Source: Woeseiaceae bacterium (GTDB lineage: Bacteria > Pseudomonadota > Gammaproteobacteria > Steroidobacterales > Woeseiaceae). From it: 64,000 nt of DNA. Every line of letters begins with the position of its first letter. Position 1 is the stretch's first letter. This document shows, one piece after another, positions 17,658 to 28,165 of the stretch. A program made the position numbers and the translations under genes. The stretch covers positions 1 to 64,000 of the forward strand of contig JANQGQ010000010.1 in assembly GCA_028277185.1 (NCBI GenBank), in the 5' to 3' direction. Under the pieces are notes generated by a model, which searched no databases, had not been told where the DNA came from, and worked only from the letters and a program-made list of their open reading frames with translations.

Positions 17658-19589
17658 ATGCGCGACAATCCAATACTCTGGCAACCCGATTCCGAGCGGG
17701 CCGCGGCCAGTGCGATGCACCGTTTCATGCAGCAGGCGGATTGCCGGGACTACGAAAGTCTCTACCGCTGGTCCATCACGGAGCTGCCCGAATTCTGGTC
17801 GGCGTTGGCAGACTTCACGGATATCCGGTTTCACAAACCGGCGGACACCGTCATCGCGCGACCCGACCAGATCATGGGAGCGGGGTGGTTCAGCGGTGCC
17901 ACGCTCAACTATGCGGAGCACGTTCTGCGGCACGCCGGCCAGCGCGATGCCATCGTGGCGCTCGACGAGACCGGCGCGCGTCGCACGCTGAGTTTCGACG
18001 AACTGCGGCACGACGTCGCACGCATAGCGGCGGGGCTCACGGCGTTCGGCGTCGGCAAGGGTGACCGCGTGGCGGGATTCCTGCCGAACTGCCCTGAAGC
18101 CATCGTGGCGATGCTTGCGGCGACGAGCCTCGGCGCCATCTGGTCGTCCTGCTCGCCGGATTTCGGCGTCCGCGGTGTCGTCGATCGCTTCGGTCAGATC
18201 CGGCCGAAAGTGCTGTTCACGGCGGACGGCTACTACTACAACGGCAAGCGTCACGATTCGCTCGCAGCGGCGCGCGAAGTTGCCGATGCGATCGACAGCA
18301 TCGAGGCGACGGTTGCGGTCGACTTCGCCGGGCGCGGCAGCGACGTCCCGGGTGGGTTTCTGCGCTGGGAGGACTTCGGCGACGCGACGGCTACCGAGCC
18401 GGTTTTCGCCCCGGTCGCGTTCGACCATCCGCTGTTCGTCCTGTACTCCTCGGGAACCACGGGCGTGCCCAAGTGCATCGTCCACGGTCACGGCGGCACG
18501 CTGTTGCAGCACCTGAAGGAACACGTACTGCACACGGACCTGAGCGAACGGGATCGGCTGTTCTACTTCACGACCTGCGGCTGGATGATGTGGAACTGGC
18601 TCGCCAGCGCGCTGGCGAACGGCACCACGCTGGTCCTCTATGACGGGTCGCCGTTCCTCGACGAAGGGCGCAACCTGTGGCGCCTCGCGAGCGAAGAAGC
18701 CGTCACGGTTTTCGGCACGAGCGCGAAGTACCTGGCCGCGGTCGAAAAAGCCGGCCGGCGTCCCGGAAACGAGTTCGATCTCGACGCGATGCGAACCGTA
18801 TTGTCTACCGGGTCGCCGCTTGCGCCCGAGGGATTCGACTTCGTGTATCGCGACGTCAAAACCGACGTGCAGCTATCGTCCATCGCCGGCGGCACCGACA
18901 TCGTCAGCTGCTTCGTGCTCGGAAATCCCGTGCTGCCCGTCAGGCGCGGCGAAATCCAGTGCCGCGGGCTGGGCATGGCGGTCGAAGTGTTCGACGCTCA
19001 GGCGCGGGCGGTGATCGGTCAGCAGGGCGAACTCGTCTGCACCCGGCCGTTTCCGAGCGCGCCGGTTGCCTTCTGGAACGATCCGGACGGGGCGAAGTAT
19101 CGCGCGGCGTACTTCGACACTTACGACGCCGTCTGGGCGCACGGCGACTATGCCGAGCTGACTGAAGCGGGCGGCATGATTATCCATGGACGATCCGACG
19201 CCGTTCTGAACCCCGGCGGCGTGCGCATCGGGACGGCCGAGATCTACCGGCAGGTCGAGAGCCTGGACGAAGTCGTCGAAAGCATCGCGGTCGGACAGCA
19301 GTGGGACGACGACGTGCGGGTCGTGCTGTTCGTGGTGCTGCGCGAGGGCCTCGAACTCGACGACGAGTTCCGTGCCCGCATCCGCCAGGTCATCCGCGAC
19401 AACACGACGCCGCGGCACGTGCCGGCGCGAATACTCGCCGTGCCGGAGATTCCACGGACCCGCAGCGGCAAGATCGTGGAACTCGCGGTGCGAAGCGTCG
19501 TGCACGGCGAGCCCGTGCGCAACACGGAGGCGCTCGTCAATCCGGAGGCGCTCGAGTTCTTTCGCGATCGCCCGGAGCTCAATGCCTGA
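17658..19589 (+). CDS. Acetoacetyl-CoA synthetase
   Basis: This 643-residue AMP-forming ligase has the N-terminal ACS extension ([18 protein letters not shown]), which marks acetoacetyl-CoA rather than acetyl-CoA synthetases. It has the P-loop [19 protein letters not shown] (about 263), [10 protein letters not shown], and the C-terminal catalytic lysine in [10 protein letters not shown]. It activates acetoacetate with ATP and CoA. A ribosome site AGAGG precedes the ATG. This would complete leucine or ketone-body catabolism together with the HMG-CoA lyase at 285. The stop overlaps the next start (TGATG), indicating translational coupling. Confidence 0.94.
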   Translation: MRDNPILWQPDSERAAASAMHRFMQQADCRDYESLYRWSITELPEFWSALADFTDIRFHKPADTVIARPDQIMGAGWFSGATLNYAEHVLRHAGQRDAIVALDETGARRTLSFDELRHDVARIAAGLTAFGVGKGDRVAGFLPNCPEAIVAMLAATSLGAIWSSCSPDFGVRGVVDRFGQIRPKVLFTADGYYYNGKRHDSLAAAREVADAIDSIEATVAVDFAGRGSDVPGGFLRWEDFGDATATEPVFAPVAFDHPLFVLYSSGTTGVPKCIVHGHGGTLLQHLKEHVLHTDLSERDRLFYFTTCGWMMWNWLASALANGTTLVLYDGSPFLDEGRNLWRLASEEAVTVFGTSAKYLAAVEKAGRRPGNEFDLDAMRTVLSTGSPLAPEGFDFVYRDVKTDVQLSSIAGGTDIVSCFVLGNPVLPVRRGEIQCRGLGMAVEVFDAQARAVIGQQGELVCTRPFPSAPVAFWNDPDGAKYRAAYFDTYDAVWAHGDYAELTEAGGMIIHGRSDAVLNPGGVRIGTAEIYRQVESLDEVVESIAVGQQWDDDVRVVLFVVLREGLELDDEFRARIRQVIRDNTTPRHVPARILAVPEIPRTRSGKIVELAVRSVVHGEPVRNTEALVNPEALEFFRDRPELNA

Positions 19590-20115
19590 TGTCGATGGCG
19601 CGCGGTATTGAGGGTGCGGAGGTGTATCGTGGGGCCGTGGAGGCGGCGTGGATCGACGTCAATGCGCATATGAACGTTGCGTACTACGTGCTCGCATTCG
19701 ATCTCGGTGTCGACGCGCTCTGGACGCGCTTCGGCATCACGGGCGAGTCGATCGGGACCACCGGCGGTTCGACGTTTGCGGTCGAATGTCACGTTACCTA
19801 CCAGGCCGAACTCGTAGAGGGTGACGCGTTCGTCGTTACGAGTCAGGTACTCGCGTACGACGAAAAGCGAATTCATCAGTTCCAAAGGCTGTACCGCTTG
19901 CGGGATTCGCGGCTGGCCGCGACGGCCGAATGGATGAACCTGTTCGTCGATCTCGAGACACGTCGCGTGACGCGCTGGCCGGACGCCGTGCTCGAGCGCA
20001 TACGCGGCTTCGTTGCCGGGCAGGGTGAGACCCCGATGCCGGCAGAGGCCGGCAAGCGGATGTCGGTCCGGTCGCCGCTCGCGGCGGGTGTGCACAACTA
20101 CGGAGAGCGGACGGC

Positions 20116-20119
<4 letters not shown>
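19589..20119 (+). CDS. Hotdog-fold acyl-CoA thioesterase (4HBT type)
   Basis: This 176-residue protein has the hotdog signature AWIDVNAHMNVAYYVLAFD, with the active-site Asp/His region of 4-hydroxybenzoyl-CoA-type thioesterases. VECHVTYQAELVEGD and RIHQFQRLYRL follow. The layout resembles betainyl-CoA and carnitine-pathway thioesterases, but that is only a resemblance. It starts at an ATG overlapping the synthetase stop and itself overlaps glpK by four bases, so the three genes form one translationally coupled unit. A role in releasing CoA from short acyl-CoA is plausible. Confidence 0.85.
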
Positions 20120-21603
<1,484 letters not shown>

Positions 21604-22625
21604 CTTTCGAACTGCGTCGTCGATCGACGCCAGCTCCGGCGTTCGGCAAAGCGCCGGGCTTCGGCACGGTCGAGTTCGAGCGCCTCCAGGCAGGCTTGTT
21701 GCAAATCGTCGTCGAGAATTCCCGTCACGCCGTTCTGAACCACGTCGATCGGTCCGTCCACCGGTAGCGCAGCAACCGGCAGACCGCAGGCCATGGCTTC
21801 CAGCATGACCAAACCGAAAGTGTCCGTGCGGCTCGGGAATACGAACACGTCAGCGCCGGCCAGGTGCGAGGCCAGCTCGCGGCCAAAGCGATAGCCGAGG
21901 AAATGGCAGTCAGGGTACTCGACTTCCAGCCGGGCGCGATCCGGTCCGTCGCCGATGACGACCTTGCTGCCGGGCAGTTCCAGTCCGAGAAAGGCCTCGA
22001 TGTTCTTCTCGACCGCGACTCGCCCCATGTAGACGAAGACCGGGCCGTCGAGATCGTAGTCGTAAGGATCGTCGGGACTGAAGAGAGCGGTATCCACGCC
22101 GCGCGACCAGATCACGACGTTGTCGAAACCGCGGGCGGTGAGCTTGTCGCGGATCGCCTCCGTCGGCACCATGATCCGGACGGCTCTGCCGTGAAACCAG
22201 CGCAAGAGGCTGACGGTCCAGCCAATCGGTATCGGGAAGCGGGCCCGGACGTACTCCGGAAACTGGGTGTGATAGGCCGTCGTAAACGGGATACCGTGAC
22301 GCCGACAATAGCGCCGCGCCGCCAGCCCGAGCGGACCTTCGGTGGCGATGTGGATACAGTCGGGACCGAACCCGTCGAGGTCGCGGCAGACGCCCCGTCC
22401 GGCGAACAGTGACAGGCGGATCTCCGGATAGGTCGGCATCGGGATCGTCCGCCGGTTCTCGGGCGTGACCATCAGCAGCTCGTGACCCATCGCCTCGAGT
22501 TCGTCCCGCGTCTGTGAGAGCGTCTGGACGACGCCGTTGACCTGCGGTTTCCAGGCGTCTGTCACAATCGCAATGCGCATGCGGCGCATACTTCGCGCCA
22601 TCTGTGAAAGCTGTGTTACAGAAAC

Positions 22626-22654
22626 TTAACATTGAGGTGACAAGCTGGTTTAGA
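22626..22654 (+). promoter_or_regulatory. Candidate promoter for the PAP2 phosphatase gene
   Basis: TTAACA (22626-22631), a 17-base spacer, then TTTAGA (22649-22654). The -35 matches five of six consensus bases and the -10 only three, so this is a weak candidate. It lies in an A/T-rich patch between divergent genes. Confidence 0.28.
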
Positions 22655-22685
22655 CTTTCATCGATCTGTCACGGCCCGGTCACGC

Positions 22686-22707
22686 GTCTGTCAGACCTCC
22701 GACAGAC
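22686..22707. promoter_or_regulatory. Inverted repeat upstream of the PAP2 gene
   Basis: GTCTGTC, 8 bases, GACAGAC: a perfect 7-bp inverted repeat located 33 bases before the PAP2 start, downstream of the candidate promoter. It could be an operator or a short leader hairpin. No regulator is identified. Confidence 0.35.
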
Positions 22708-22739
22708 AATCCGCAGCGTGAAACACTTGGTGCAGCGGT

Positions 22740-23267
22740 ATGGTAGTTATTGATTATTTTGACGATTTGGAGCTTGCTGCCTGTCGTCGTATCAATGCTC
22801 TCAGCAGGTGGCGAGGCGTCAAGGCGTTCTTCAGCGCCGTATCGCGACTCGGCGACTACCCGGCGTGGGTCGGCTTCGGGCTCGTTTGTGCGGTGCAGCA
22901 GGGCGCCAATGCGCCGACCTTCGTCGTCCAGACCTTGCTGACCGCGGGCGCCGGCATCCTGATCTACAAGCTGCTCAAGCAGCGGCTGGTCAGAGAGCGG
23001 CCATACATCAGGCACCACGGCAAGATCACCTGCGGCACCGCGCCGCTGGATCGCTACAGCTTTCCGTCGGGGCACACGCTGCACGCGGTCAGCTTCGCCG
23101 TGCTGTACGGCTTTTACGAGCCGCTCATGCTGTTCGTGCTGATTCCCTTCGCGCTGCTCGTCGCCGCCTCACGGGTCATTCTCGGGCTCCACTATCCGAG
23201 CGACGTCCTCGTTGGTGCCGGACTGGGCGGTGCGATCGCGACGACCAGCGTACTGCTCGTCGCCTGA
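22740..23267 (+). CDS. PAP2-family membrane phosphatase
   Basis: This 175-residue polytopic membrane protein has about five helices. The three PAP2 motifs are present: KQRLVRERP (motif 1), PSGH (motif 2) and SRVILGLHYPSD (motif 3). It therefore dephosphorylates a lipid phosphate, such as phosphatidic acid, undecaprenyl diphosphate or phosphatidylglycerol phosphate. The start is at the ATG at 22740. Placement beside a glycosyltransferase, DgkA and an LpxH-like enzyme supports an inner-membrane lipid role; diacylglycerol made here could be rephosphorylated by DgkA. Confidence 0.9.
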   Translation: MVVIDYFDDLELAACRRINALSRWRGVKAFFSAVSRLGDYPAWVGFGLVCAVQQGANAPTFVVQTLLTAGAGILIYKLLKQRLVRERPYIRHHGKITCGTAPLDRYSFPSGHTLHAVSFAVLYGFYEPLMLFVLIPFALLVAASRVILGLHYPSDVLVGAGLGGAIATTSVLLVA

Positions 23268-23292
23268 GCCACCCGCCACCCGCCGCCCGCCA

Positions 23293-23670
23293 TCAGCCCG
23301 CGAAGAAGCGCTGCCAGCCGATCGTCGCCCAGGTGGCGGTCGTAAGCATCAGGCTGAGCAGTACGGCGGCCGAGCCCAGATCTTTCGCCCGTCCGGAGAG
23401 TTCGTGATGCTCGTGCCCGACGCGATCGATCGCCGCTTCGATCGCCGAGTTCAGGAGCTCCACGACGAGTACGAGCACGCAACTGCCGATCAGCAGCAGG
23501 CGTTCGAGCGCTGAGCTGCCGAGCCAGAGTGCCACGGGCGCGAGGATCAGCGTGACGACGAACTCCTGACGGAACGCGGCCTCGAAGCGCCAGGCGTGCT
23601 TAAGACCCTGCGCCGAGTAGACCGACGCTCTCAGAACTCGCCGTAATCCGGTGTTCCCGGGTTTTGCCAT
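23293..23670 (-). CDS. dgkA: Diacylglycerol kinase (DgkA family)
   Basis: This 125-residue inner-membrane protein has three helices. The conserved motif VVELLNSAIEAAIDRVGHEHHELSG... with A-K-D-L-G-S-A after it contains the Glu and Asn residues that bind Mg-ATP in DgkA. It phosphorylates diacylglycerol (or undecaprenol in Gram-positives) to phosphatidic acid and recycles lipid. Length is normal for the family. It follows the metallophosphoesterase gene on the same strand by 58 bases. Confidence 0.94.
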   Translation of the reverse strand: MAKPGNTGLRRVLRASVYSAQGLKHAWRFEAAFRQEFVVTLILAPVALWLGSSALERLLLIGSCVLVLVVELLNSAIEAAIDRVGHEHHELSGRAKDLGSAAVLLSLMLTTATWATIGWQRFFAG

Positions 23671-23728
23671 ACGTAAATCAGATGCCGAACGCTACTCGCC
23701 CGGGCGCTACCATAGCAGAGCCTTCGCT

Positions 23729-24523
23729 TCAGGCAGCCAGTTTGCGGCGACGGCTGTCCGGAAACAGCGGCTCGAGGTCGATCCCGCCGGAGCGATACCG
23801 CAGCAGTTCGAGTTCGCCGGCGGCATTCTCCGCGACGGCGCTGCGGTGTTCGACCCAGTCGCCGTCATTGACATAGCGGACGCCGTCGATGTCGCGGGCG
23901 CAAGGCCTGTGAATATGGCCGCAAATCACGCCGTCGAAGCCGCGCCCGCCGGCATACGATGCCGCGGTGTTCTCGAAGCGTTCGATGTACTCGTTGGCGG
24001 CTTTGAGGCGGTTCTTGATCCGCGTGGCAAGCGGCGAGAAGCGGCCGCCGAAACGGGAGCGCAGCGCGTTGAAGCGCACGTCGGTTTCGACGAGCAGCGT
24101 GTAGGCAGCGGATGCAAACTTCTCAAGGTTCGTGCCTTTACGAATGGCGGCGTCCAGCGCGTCGCCGTGAAATACGAGGTAACGGTCGCCTGCCTCCGTA
24201 ATGTGCTCGGCCTCGAGCCGAATCTCCACGCCGAACAGCGACTGACCGGCCATCTGGCGGAACTCGACGTCGTGGTTGCCGGGAATGTACACGACGCGCG
24301 TAGGCCCCTGCGCGATCGCGACGAGTTTCCCGAGCAGCGCGCGGTGGGATTCGAGGAACGTCGGCTTCACCTTCATCCTCTCGAGGTCGACGATGTCGCC
24401 GACCAGGTAGATCGTGTCGGCGCTGACGGCGGAGAGGAAGTCGGAGAGGTCGGCGGCGCGGGATTGGATGGCGCCGAGATGAACGTCGGATAGCCAGAGG
24501 GTGCGGAAGTGCTTAGTCGTCAT
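23729..24523 (-). CDS. Calcineurin-like phosphoesterase, UDP-2,3-diacylglucosamine hydrolase-like
   Basis: This 264-residue enzyme has dinuclear metal motifs in order: LWLSDVHLGA (DxH), VGDIVDLE (GDxxD), IPGNHDVEF (GNHD), FHGDALD and VICGHIHRP (GHxH). The arrangement and the loop ending in GRFSPLATRIKNRLKAAN match the LpxH/YbbF-like group, and more exactly the second LpxH-like subfamily found beside LpxH in many genomes. A second metallophosphoesterase is possible, so the lipid A step is not firmly assigned. It is divergent from the kinase at 24680 and shares an upstream region of 156 bases. Confidence 0.85.
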   Translation of the reverse strand: MTTKHFRTLWLSDVHLGAIQSRAADLSDFLSAVSADTIYLVGDIVDLERMKVKPTFLESHRALLGKLVAIAQGPTRVVYIPGNHDVEFRQMAGQSLFGVEIRLEAEHITEAGDRYLVFHGDALDAAIRKGTNLEKFASAAYTLLVETDVRFNALRSRFGGRFSPLATRIKNRLKAANEYIERFENTAASYAGGRGFDGVICGHIHRPCARDIDGVRYVNDGDWVEHRSAVAENAAGELELLRYRSGGIDLEPLFPDSRRRKLAA

Positions 24524-24607
24524 GTTCGGTCCTTCGCCCCGGATTCGATTAGCACGGCGCGAAGGCTAGGCGGCGTATTTGACGCCCGGCTTAAGGTTTG
24601 GTGACAG

Positions 24608-24636
24608 TTGTGCGAAACGGGCTGAGTCGCTAGATT
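24608..24636 (+). promoter_or_regulatory. Candidate promoter for the kinase-phosphatase genes
   Basis: TTGTGC (24608-24613), a 17-base spacer, then TAGATT (24631-24636). Both boxes are partial matches, with ideal spacing. The transcript would start near 24643, 37 bases before the kinase ATG. Confidence 0.35.
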
Positions 24637-24679
24637 GCGTCCGGTTTACGTTCACTGAAACGCTGGGTGGTTTTCCACG

Positions 24680-25984
24680 ATGCTGCGCGCACGGCAGAAG
24701 CTGGGCAAGTACACGATCCTCGGCCGCATCGCGTCGGGTCCTCTCGCCGACGTCTATCGTGCGTACGATCGTATTCAGCGGCTGCGCGTAGCGCTCAAGG
24801 TCCCACGGATGGCGGACCATAGCGGGCACGACGAGTTCCTCAAAGAAGTGCAGGTCGCGACCCGCCTCAGGCACCCGAACCTGCTCGGGGTGCTCAACGC
24901 CAGCTACATCGGCGAGCACTTCGTGATTGCGATGGAGCTCGGCGAAGAATCGCTTGCCGACCGGCTCGAACGGCGAATATCGACGGCGAACGCGCTGGAT
25001 CTGACCGGCCAGGCGCTGCAGGCACTCGCCTGTGTCCACGAAAACAAGGTCATCCACTGCGATATCAAGCCCGAGAACTTCATCCTTTTTCCAGGGAACC
25101 GCCTCAAGCTTTGCGACTATGGTTTCGCGAAGGTGAGTCTCAGGACCCTGAAGGCCTCGGGATCCGGAACGATAGACTACATCGCACCTGAGCAGGCCAT
25201 GGGACGGCCCAAGTTTCAGTCCGACGTCTTTTCGATGGGGCTCGTCATCTATCGGCTGTTGTCGGGCACACTGCCCGAATGGCCCTTCGAGTGGCCGCTG
25301 CCCGGCCAGGACCGGTTGATGCAGCGGGTTCGGCCGGATTTCGTGCGCTTTCTCGAACGGGCGATTCAGATCGATCCGAAGCAGCGCTTCGTCAACGGCA
25401 TCGCGATGCAGGCCGCGTTCGAGCGCCTGCGCGCGCACGCCCGCCGCCAGCGCGACGGTCGGAAGCGTGCGGGTGGCAAGAGTTCCGGTGTGCACAACGT
25501 GAGCTGGCAGCAAATCCGCTGGCGGGAGTTTCGCCGTCGCTTCGGCCGCACCCTCGACCTCAAGCACCGTTGCCGCCACTGCGAAGGGCCGGTAGCGGAG
25601 AGCATGCAGGCCTGCCCGTGGTGCGGCTTCGACAATCCGACGCGCCGGGCCGAGTCGGTCATGCCGTCGTCCTGCCCGCGCTGCGAGCGCGGGGTGAAGA
25701 AGGACTGGGACTACTGCGCCTGGTGCTACGGTCCCGGATTCGTCGAAGAGACGACGCGGCGCTACCCGGACAAACGTTACACCGCCACCTGCAGCAACAA
25801 GCGCTGTCGCGGACCCTTGATGCCGTTCATGCGCTATTGTCCCTGGTGCCGAACCAAAGTTCGCAAACCGTGGAAACTCGAGGGCAGCAAGTCGACCTGC
25901 AAGGCCTGCGGCTGGGGGATTGCGGCGGACTTCTGGAACTTCTGCGCCTGGTGCCGGGAGCCCGTGCCGAGGAAGCAGGGATGA
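24680..25984 (+). CDS. Ser/Thr protein kinase with four C-terminal zinc ribbons
   Basis: This 434-residue cytoplasmic protein has no membrane helix. The kinase domain (about 10-255) has the ATP lysine in RVALKVP (Lys40), the catalytic loop VIHCDIKPENF with HCD in place of HRD (Asp128 kept), and CDYG (Asp146) in place of DFG. A GSGTIDYIAPEQ activation segment is present. Residues 295-430 hold four paired CxxC knuckles: CRHC/CPWC, CPRC/CAWC, CSNKRC/CPWC and CKAC/CAWC, i.e. four zinc ribbons. A zinc-ribbon kinase next to PP2C and vWA genes recalls the TerY-associated triad (family knowledge). It heads the locus. Its stop overlaps the PP2C start. Confidence 0.9.
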   Translation: MLRARQKLGKYTILGRIASGPLADVYRAYDRIQRLRVALKVPRMADHSGHDEFLKEVQVATRLRHPNLLGVLNASYIGEHFVIAMELGEESLADRLERRISTANALDLTGQALQALACVHENKVIHCDIKPENFILFPGNRLKLCDYGFAKVSLRTLKASGSGTIDYIAPEQAMGRPKFQSDVFSMGLVIYRLLSGTLPEWPFEWPLPGQDRLMQRVRPDFVRFLERAIQIDPKQRFVNGIAMQAAFERLRAHARRQRDGRKRAGGKSSGVHNVSWQQIRWREFRRRFGRTLDLKHRCRHCEGPVAESMQACPWCGFDNPTRRAESVMPSSCPRCERGVKKDWDYCAWCYGPGFVEETTRRYPDKRYTATCSNKRCRGPLMPFMRYCPWCRTKVRKPWKLEGSKSTCKACGWGIAADFWNFCAWCREPVPRKQG

Positions 25985-26838
25985 GCGCGGCCGACATGCT
26001 GCTGTTGGATGGCGCCACTACGCCGGCGCAGCAGCTGGCTCCCATGGGCGGCGGACGACTGCTTGCGTACACGGCCCGGGCACCGGACAAGGACACTCAT
26101 AACGAGGACACGGTCGCCAGCATCCCCTGGGGACCCGATGCCTGTGTACTCGTCATCGCCGACGGTGCCGGCGGGCTCCCGGCTGGCAAGCGGGCGTCAC
26201 TGTTGGCTGTGAGGACGCTCGCCGAGTCGCTCGAGGTTGCCGAGGGCAAGACGACGCTTTTGAGAACCGCGGTGCTCAACGGTATCGAAGCTGCGAACGA
26301 AGCGATTCGCGCCGAAGCCAACGGTTCTGCGACGACGCTGACCATCGTGACGATCGAGGGGCATCTGGCGCGCAGCTACCAGGTCGGCGACTCGGAAGCC
26401 GTGATCGTCGGACAGCGCGGCCGAATCCGACTCCAGACGCTTGCCCATTCGCCGACCGGCTTTGCTGTGGAGGCGGGCTTTCTCGACCAGCGGGACGCGC
26501 TGCATCATGCCGACCGTCATGTCGTGTCGAATTTCGTGGGCAACGACGACATGCGTATCGATATCGGCGCCGGGGTGATTCTGAACCCGCGCGACACGGT
26601 GCTCCTCGCCAGCGATGGGCTGACGGACAATCTGCATATCCACGAGGTCGTCGAGCGCATGCGCACGGGTACGCTCGAAAGCGCCATGGATCGGATCGTC
26701 GGTCTTGCGACGCGGCGCATGGCCGAAAGCGACAATAAAACGCCGTGCAAACCGGACGATCTGTCGTTGATCCTCTACCGCAAACCGTACCAGCGCGCGA
26801 AGCCGGGACAACAGCGCCAGCCGGCATCCGACGGTTGA
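25981..26838 (+). CDS. PP2C-type Ser/Thr protein phosphatase
   Basis: This 285-residue cytoplasmic phosphatase starts at an ATGA overlap with the kinase, so the two should be made in matched amounts. PPM-family metal-binding residues are in HNEDTVA, VIADGAGGLPAG (the DGxGG motif), LASDGLTD and PDDLSLIL. SATTLTIV and YQVGDSEAVIV are the usual strands. The protein probably reverses the phosphorylation made by its partner kinase and possibly by the membrane kinase at 29401. Substrates are not known. The FHA protein at 35368 is an obvious candidate reader of the phosphate mark. Confidence 0.92.
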   Translation: MSAADMLLLDGATTPAQQLAPMGGGRLLAYTARAPDKDTHNEDTVASIPWGPDACVLVIADGAGGLPAGKRASLLAVRTLAESLEVAEGKTTLLRTAVLNGIEAANEAIRAEANGSATTLTIVTIEGHLARSYQVGDSEAVIVGQRGRIRLQTLAHSPTGFAVEAGFLDQRDALHHADRHVVSNFVGNDDMRIDIGAGVILNPRDTVLLASDGLTDNLHIHEVVERMRTGTLESAMDRIVGLATRRMAESDNKTPCKPDDLSLILYRKPYQRAKPGQQRQPASDG

Positions 26839-27007
26839 ACGGGCCGCAGCCGCGTATTAAGGTCTTGGAACAGGAAATCCGCGTCGCGACAGGGCCTTGG
26901 CCGCGAAACCGACGGAACTTGCGGCCTCGCCATCGGTTCAAACTCGTAGAGCCGCTATCTTCTACTGCATCTGTCGCGCCGTTGGCGGGCCCGGAGGCTT
27001 CCAGACC

Positions 27008-28147
27008 ATGAAGACGACCCACACTACTGCTTCGATTCCCGCGTGGTTGCGGCCGCTCCTGCTGGCTTTGGCGGTGCTGGCCGTCGGCACGGCGTGCAAT
27101 GAGGATTCCGGGCCGTCATCCCCAAGCGGCGGTGGCTCGTCAGGTGGCGGCGCTTCCGGCGGCGGCTCATCCGGCGGCGGTTCGTCGGGCGGCGGCTCGT
27201 CCGGCGGTGGCTCGTCCGGTGGCGGTATGCCCAGCCCCGGGGGTTCGTCCGGAGGTGGCTCGTCCGGCGGCGGGATACCGAGTCCCGGCGGCCCGTCCGG
27301 TGGCGGTTCATCCGGCGGCGGTACGAACATCCCCACGCCCGGCGGTTCAACCGGAGGTGGCTCACCCGGAGGCGGCATGCCGAGTCCGGGAGGGTCGACT
27401 GGCGGTGGCTCGTCCGGCGGAGCCGGCATCCCGTCGCCGACTGGCGGTTCGGGCGGTTCCGACATGGGCATACCCGCACCCGGCGGCTCCGGCGGCGTGG
27501 GCGGACCCGACATCGGTGGCGCGGGCGGTCAGAGCGGCGGCGACAGCGCCGGCGGCGACGGTGATGGCGACGGCGACAGCAGCGGCGATTGCGGCAGCGC
27601 CGGCGGTATTCCGGGCGGTGTCGGCGGCATGGGCCAGGACGGCGACTGTCTCGGCGGCGGAGGTGGTGCCGGCAGCAGCGCCGATGGCGCTGCCGGGATG
27701 GGCGGCGAAGGCGGCAGTGTCGGCGAGTTTCCCAGCGAAAGCGACGCGGAGCGCGCCGAGCGGCTCGGCCAGGTCCTCGATGAGTCCTTAGGCGATTTCG
27801 ACGAGGTGCTGCACGAGGAACAGGAAGAGGTCGCGGCAGTCGGCCGCAACACCGAGGGCTTCGGCGGCGGTGGCGGCGGCAGCGGCGGGGTCAGCCTCGG
27901 CGAGCAGGCCGGCAGCGGTGGCAGCGGCGGTTCCGTGGCCGTCGTCAACGAAGGCGCGGTGCGCCCCGAATCGCCGACGGCTTCGATGTCGGAGGACGAG
28001 ATCCGCGAGCGGACGCCGGAAGACGTTCCGATGGCGGCTGACGACGACATCATTGCGCGCCAGCTCCGCGAGGCGGCGCTGGCCGAGGAGGACGCCGAGC
28101 TTCGCGAGCGCCTCTGGGAAGAGTATCGGAAGTACAAGGGACTGTAA
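27008..28147 (+). CDS. Gly/Ser-rich putative lipoprotein
   Basis: This 379-residue protein has a hydrophobic N-terminus (about 14-32) ending in AVGTACNED. The Cys at about 33 could be lipidated, although -3 is Gly rather than Leu, so the lipobox is poor. About 40-290 is low-complexity: SSGGG and GIPSPGG-type repeats, then Gly/Asp-rich sequence. The last 70 residues are charged and probably helical (EDEIRERTPEDVPM...LWEEYRKYKGL). I do not recognise the family. The ribosome site GGAGG is 10 bases before the ATG. It may be an envelope-spanning flexible tether in this locus (inference). Confidence 0.7.
   Translation: MKTTHTTASIPAWLRPLLLALAVLAVGTACNEDSGPSSPSGGGSSGGGASGGGSSGGGSSGGGSSGGGSSGGGMPSPGGSSGGGSSGGGIPSPGGPSGGGSSGGGTNIPTPGGSTGGGSPGGGMPSPGGSTGGGSSGGAGIPSPTGGSGGSDMGIPAPGGSGGVGGPDIGGAGGQSGGDSAGGDGDGDGDSSGDCGSAGGIPGGVGGMGQDGDCLGGGGGAGSSADGAAGMGGEGGSVGEFPSESDAERAERLGQVLDESLGDFDEVLHEEQEEVAAVGRNTEGFGGGGGGSGGVSLGEQAGSGGSGGSVAVVNEGAVRPESPTASMSEDEIRERTPEDVPMAADDDIIARQLREAALAEEDAELRERLWEEYRKYKGL
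27127..27430 (+). repeat. Low-complexity Gly/Ser codon repeat
   Basis: Within the gene above, units close to ggcggctcgtccggcggt recur many times, encoding SSGGG runs broken by PSPGG. Unit boundaries are imperfect. Such tracts tend to change length by slippage, so copy number may vary between strains. Confidence 0.75.
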
Positions 28148-28165
28148 GGAGTGGTGAGTCCGGCC

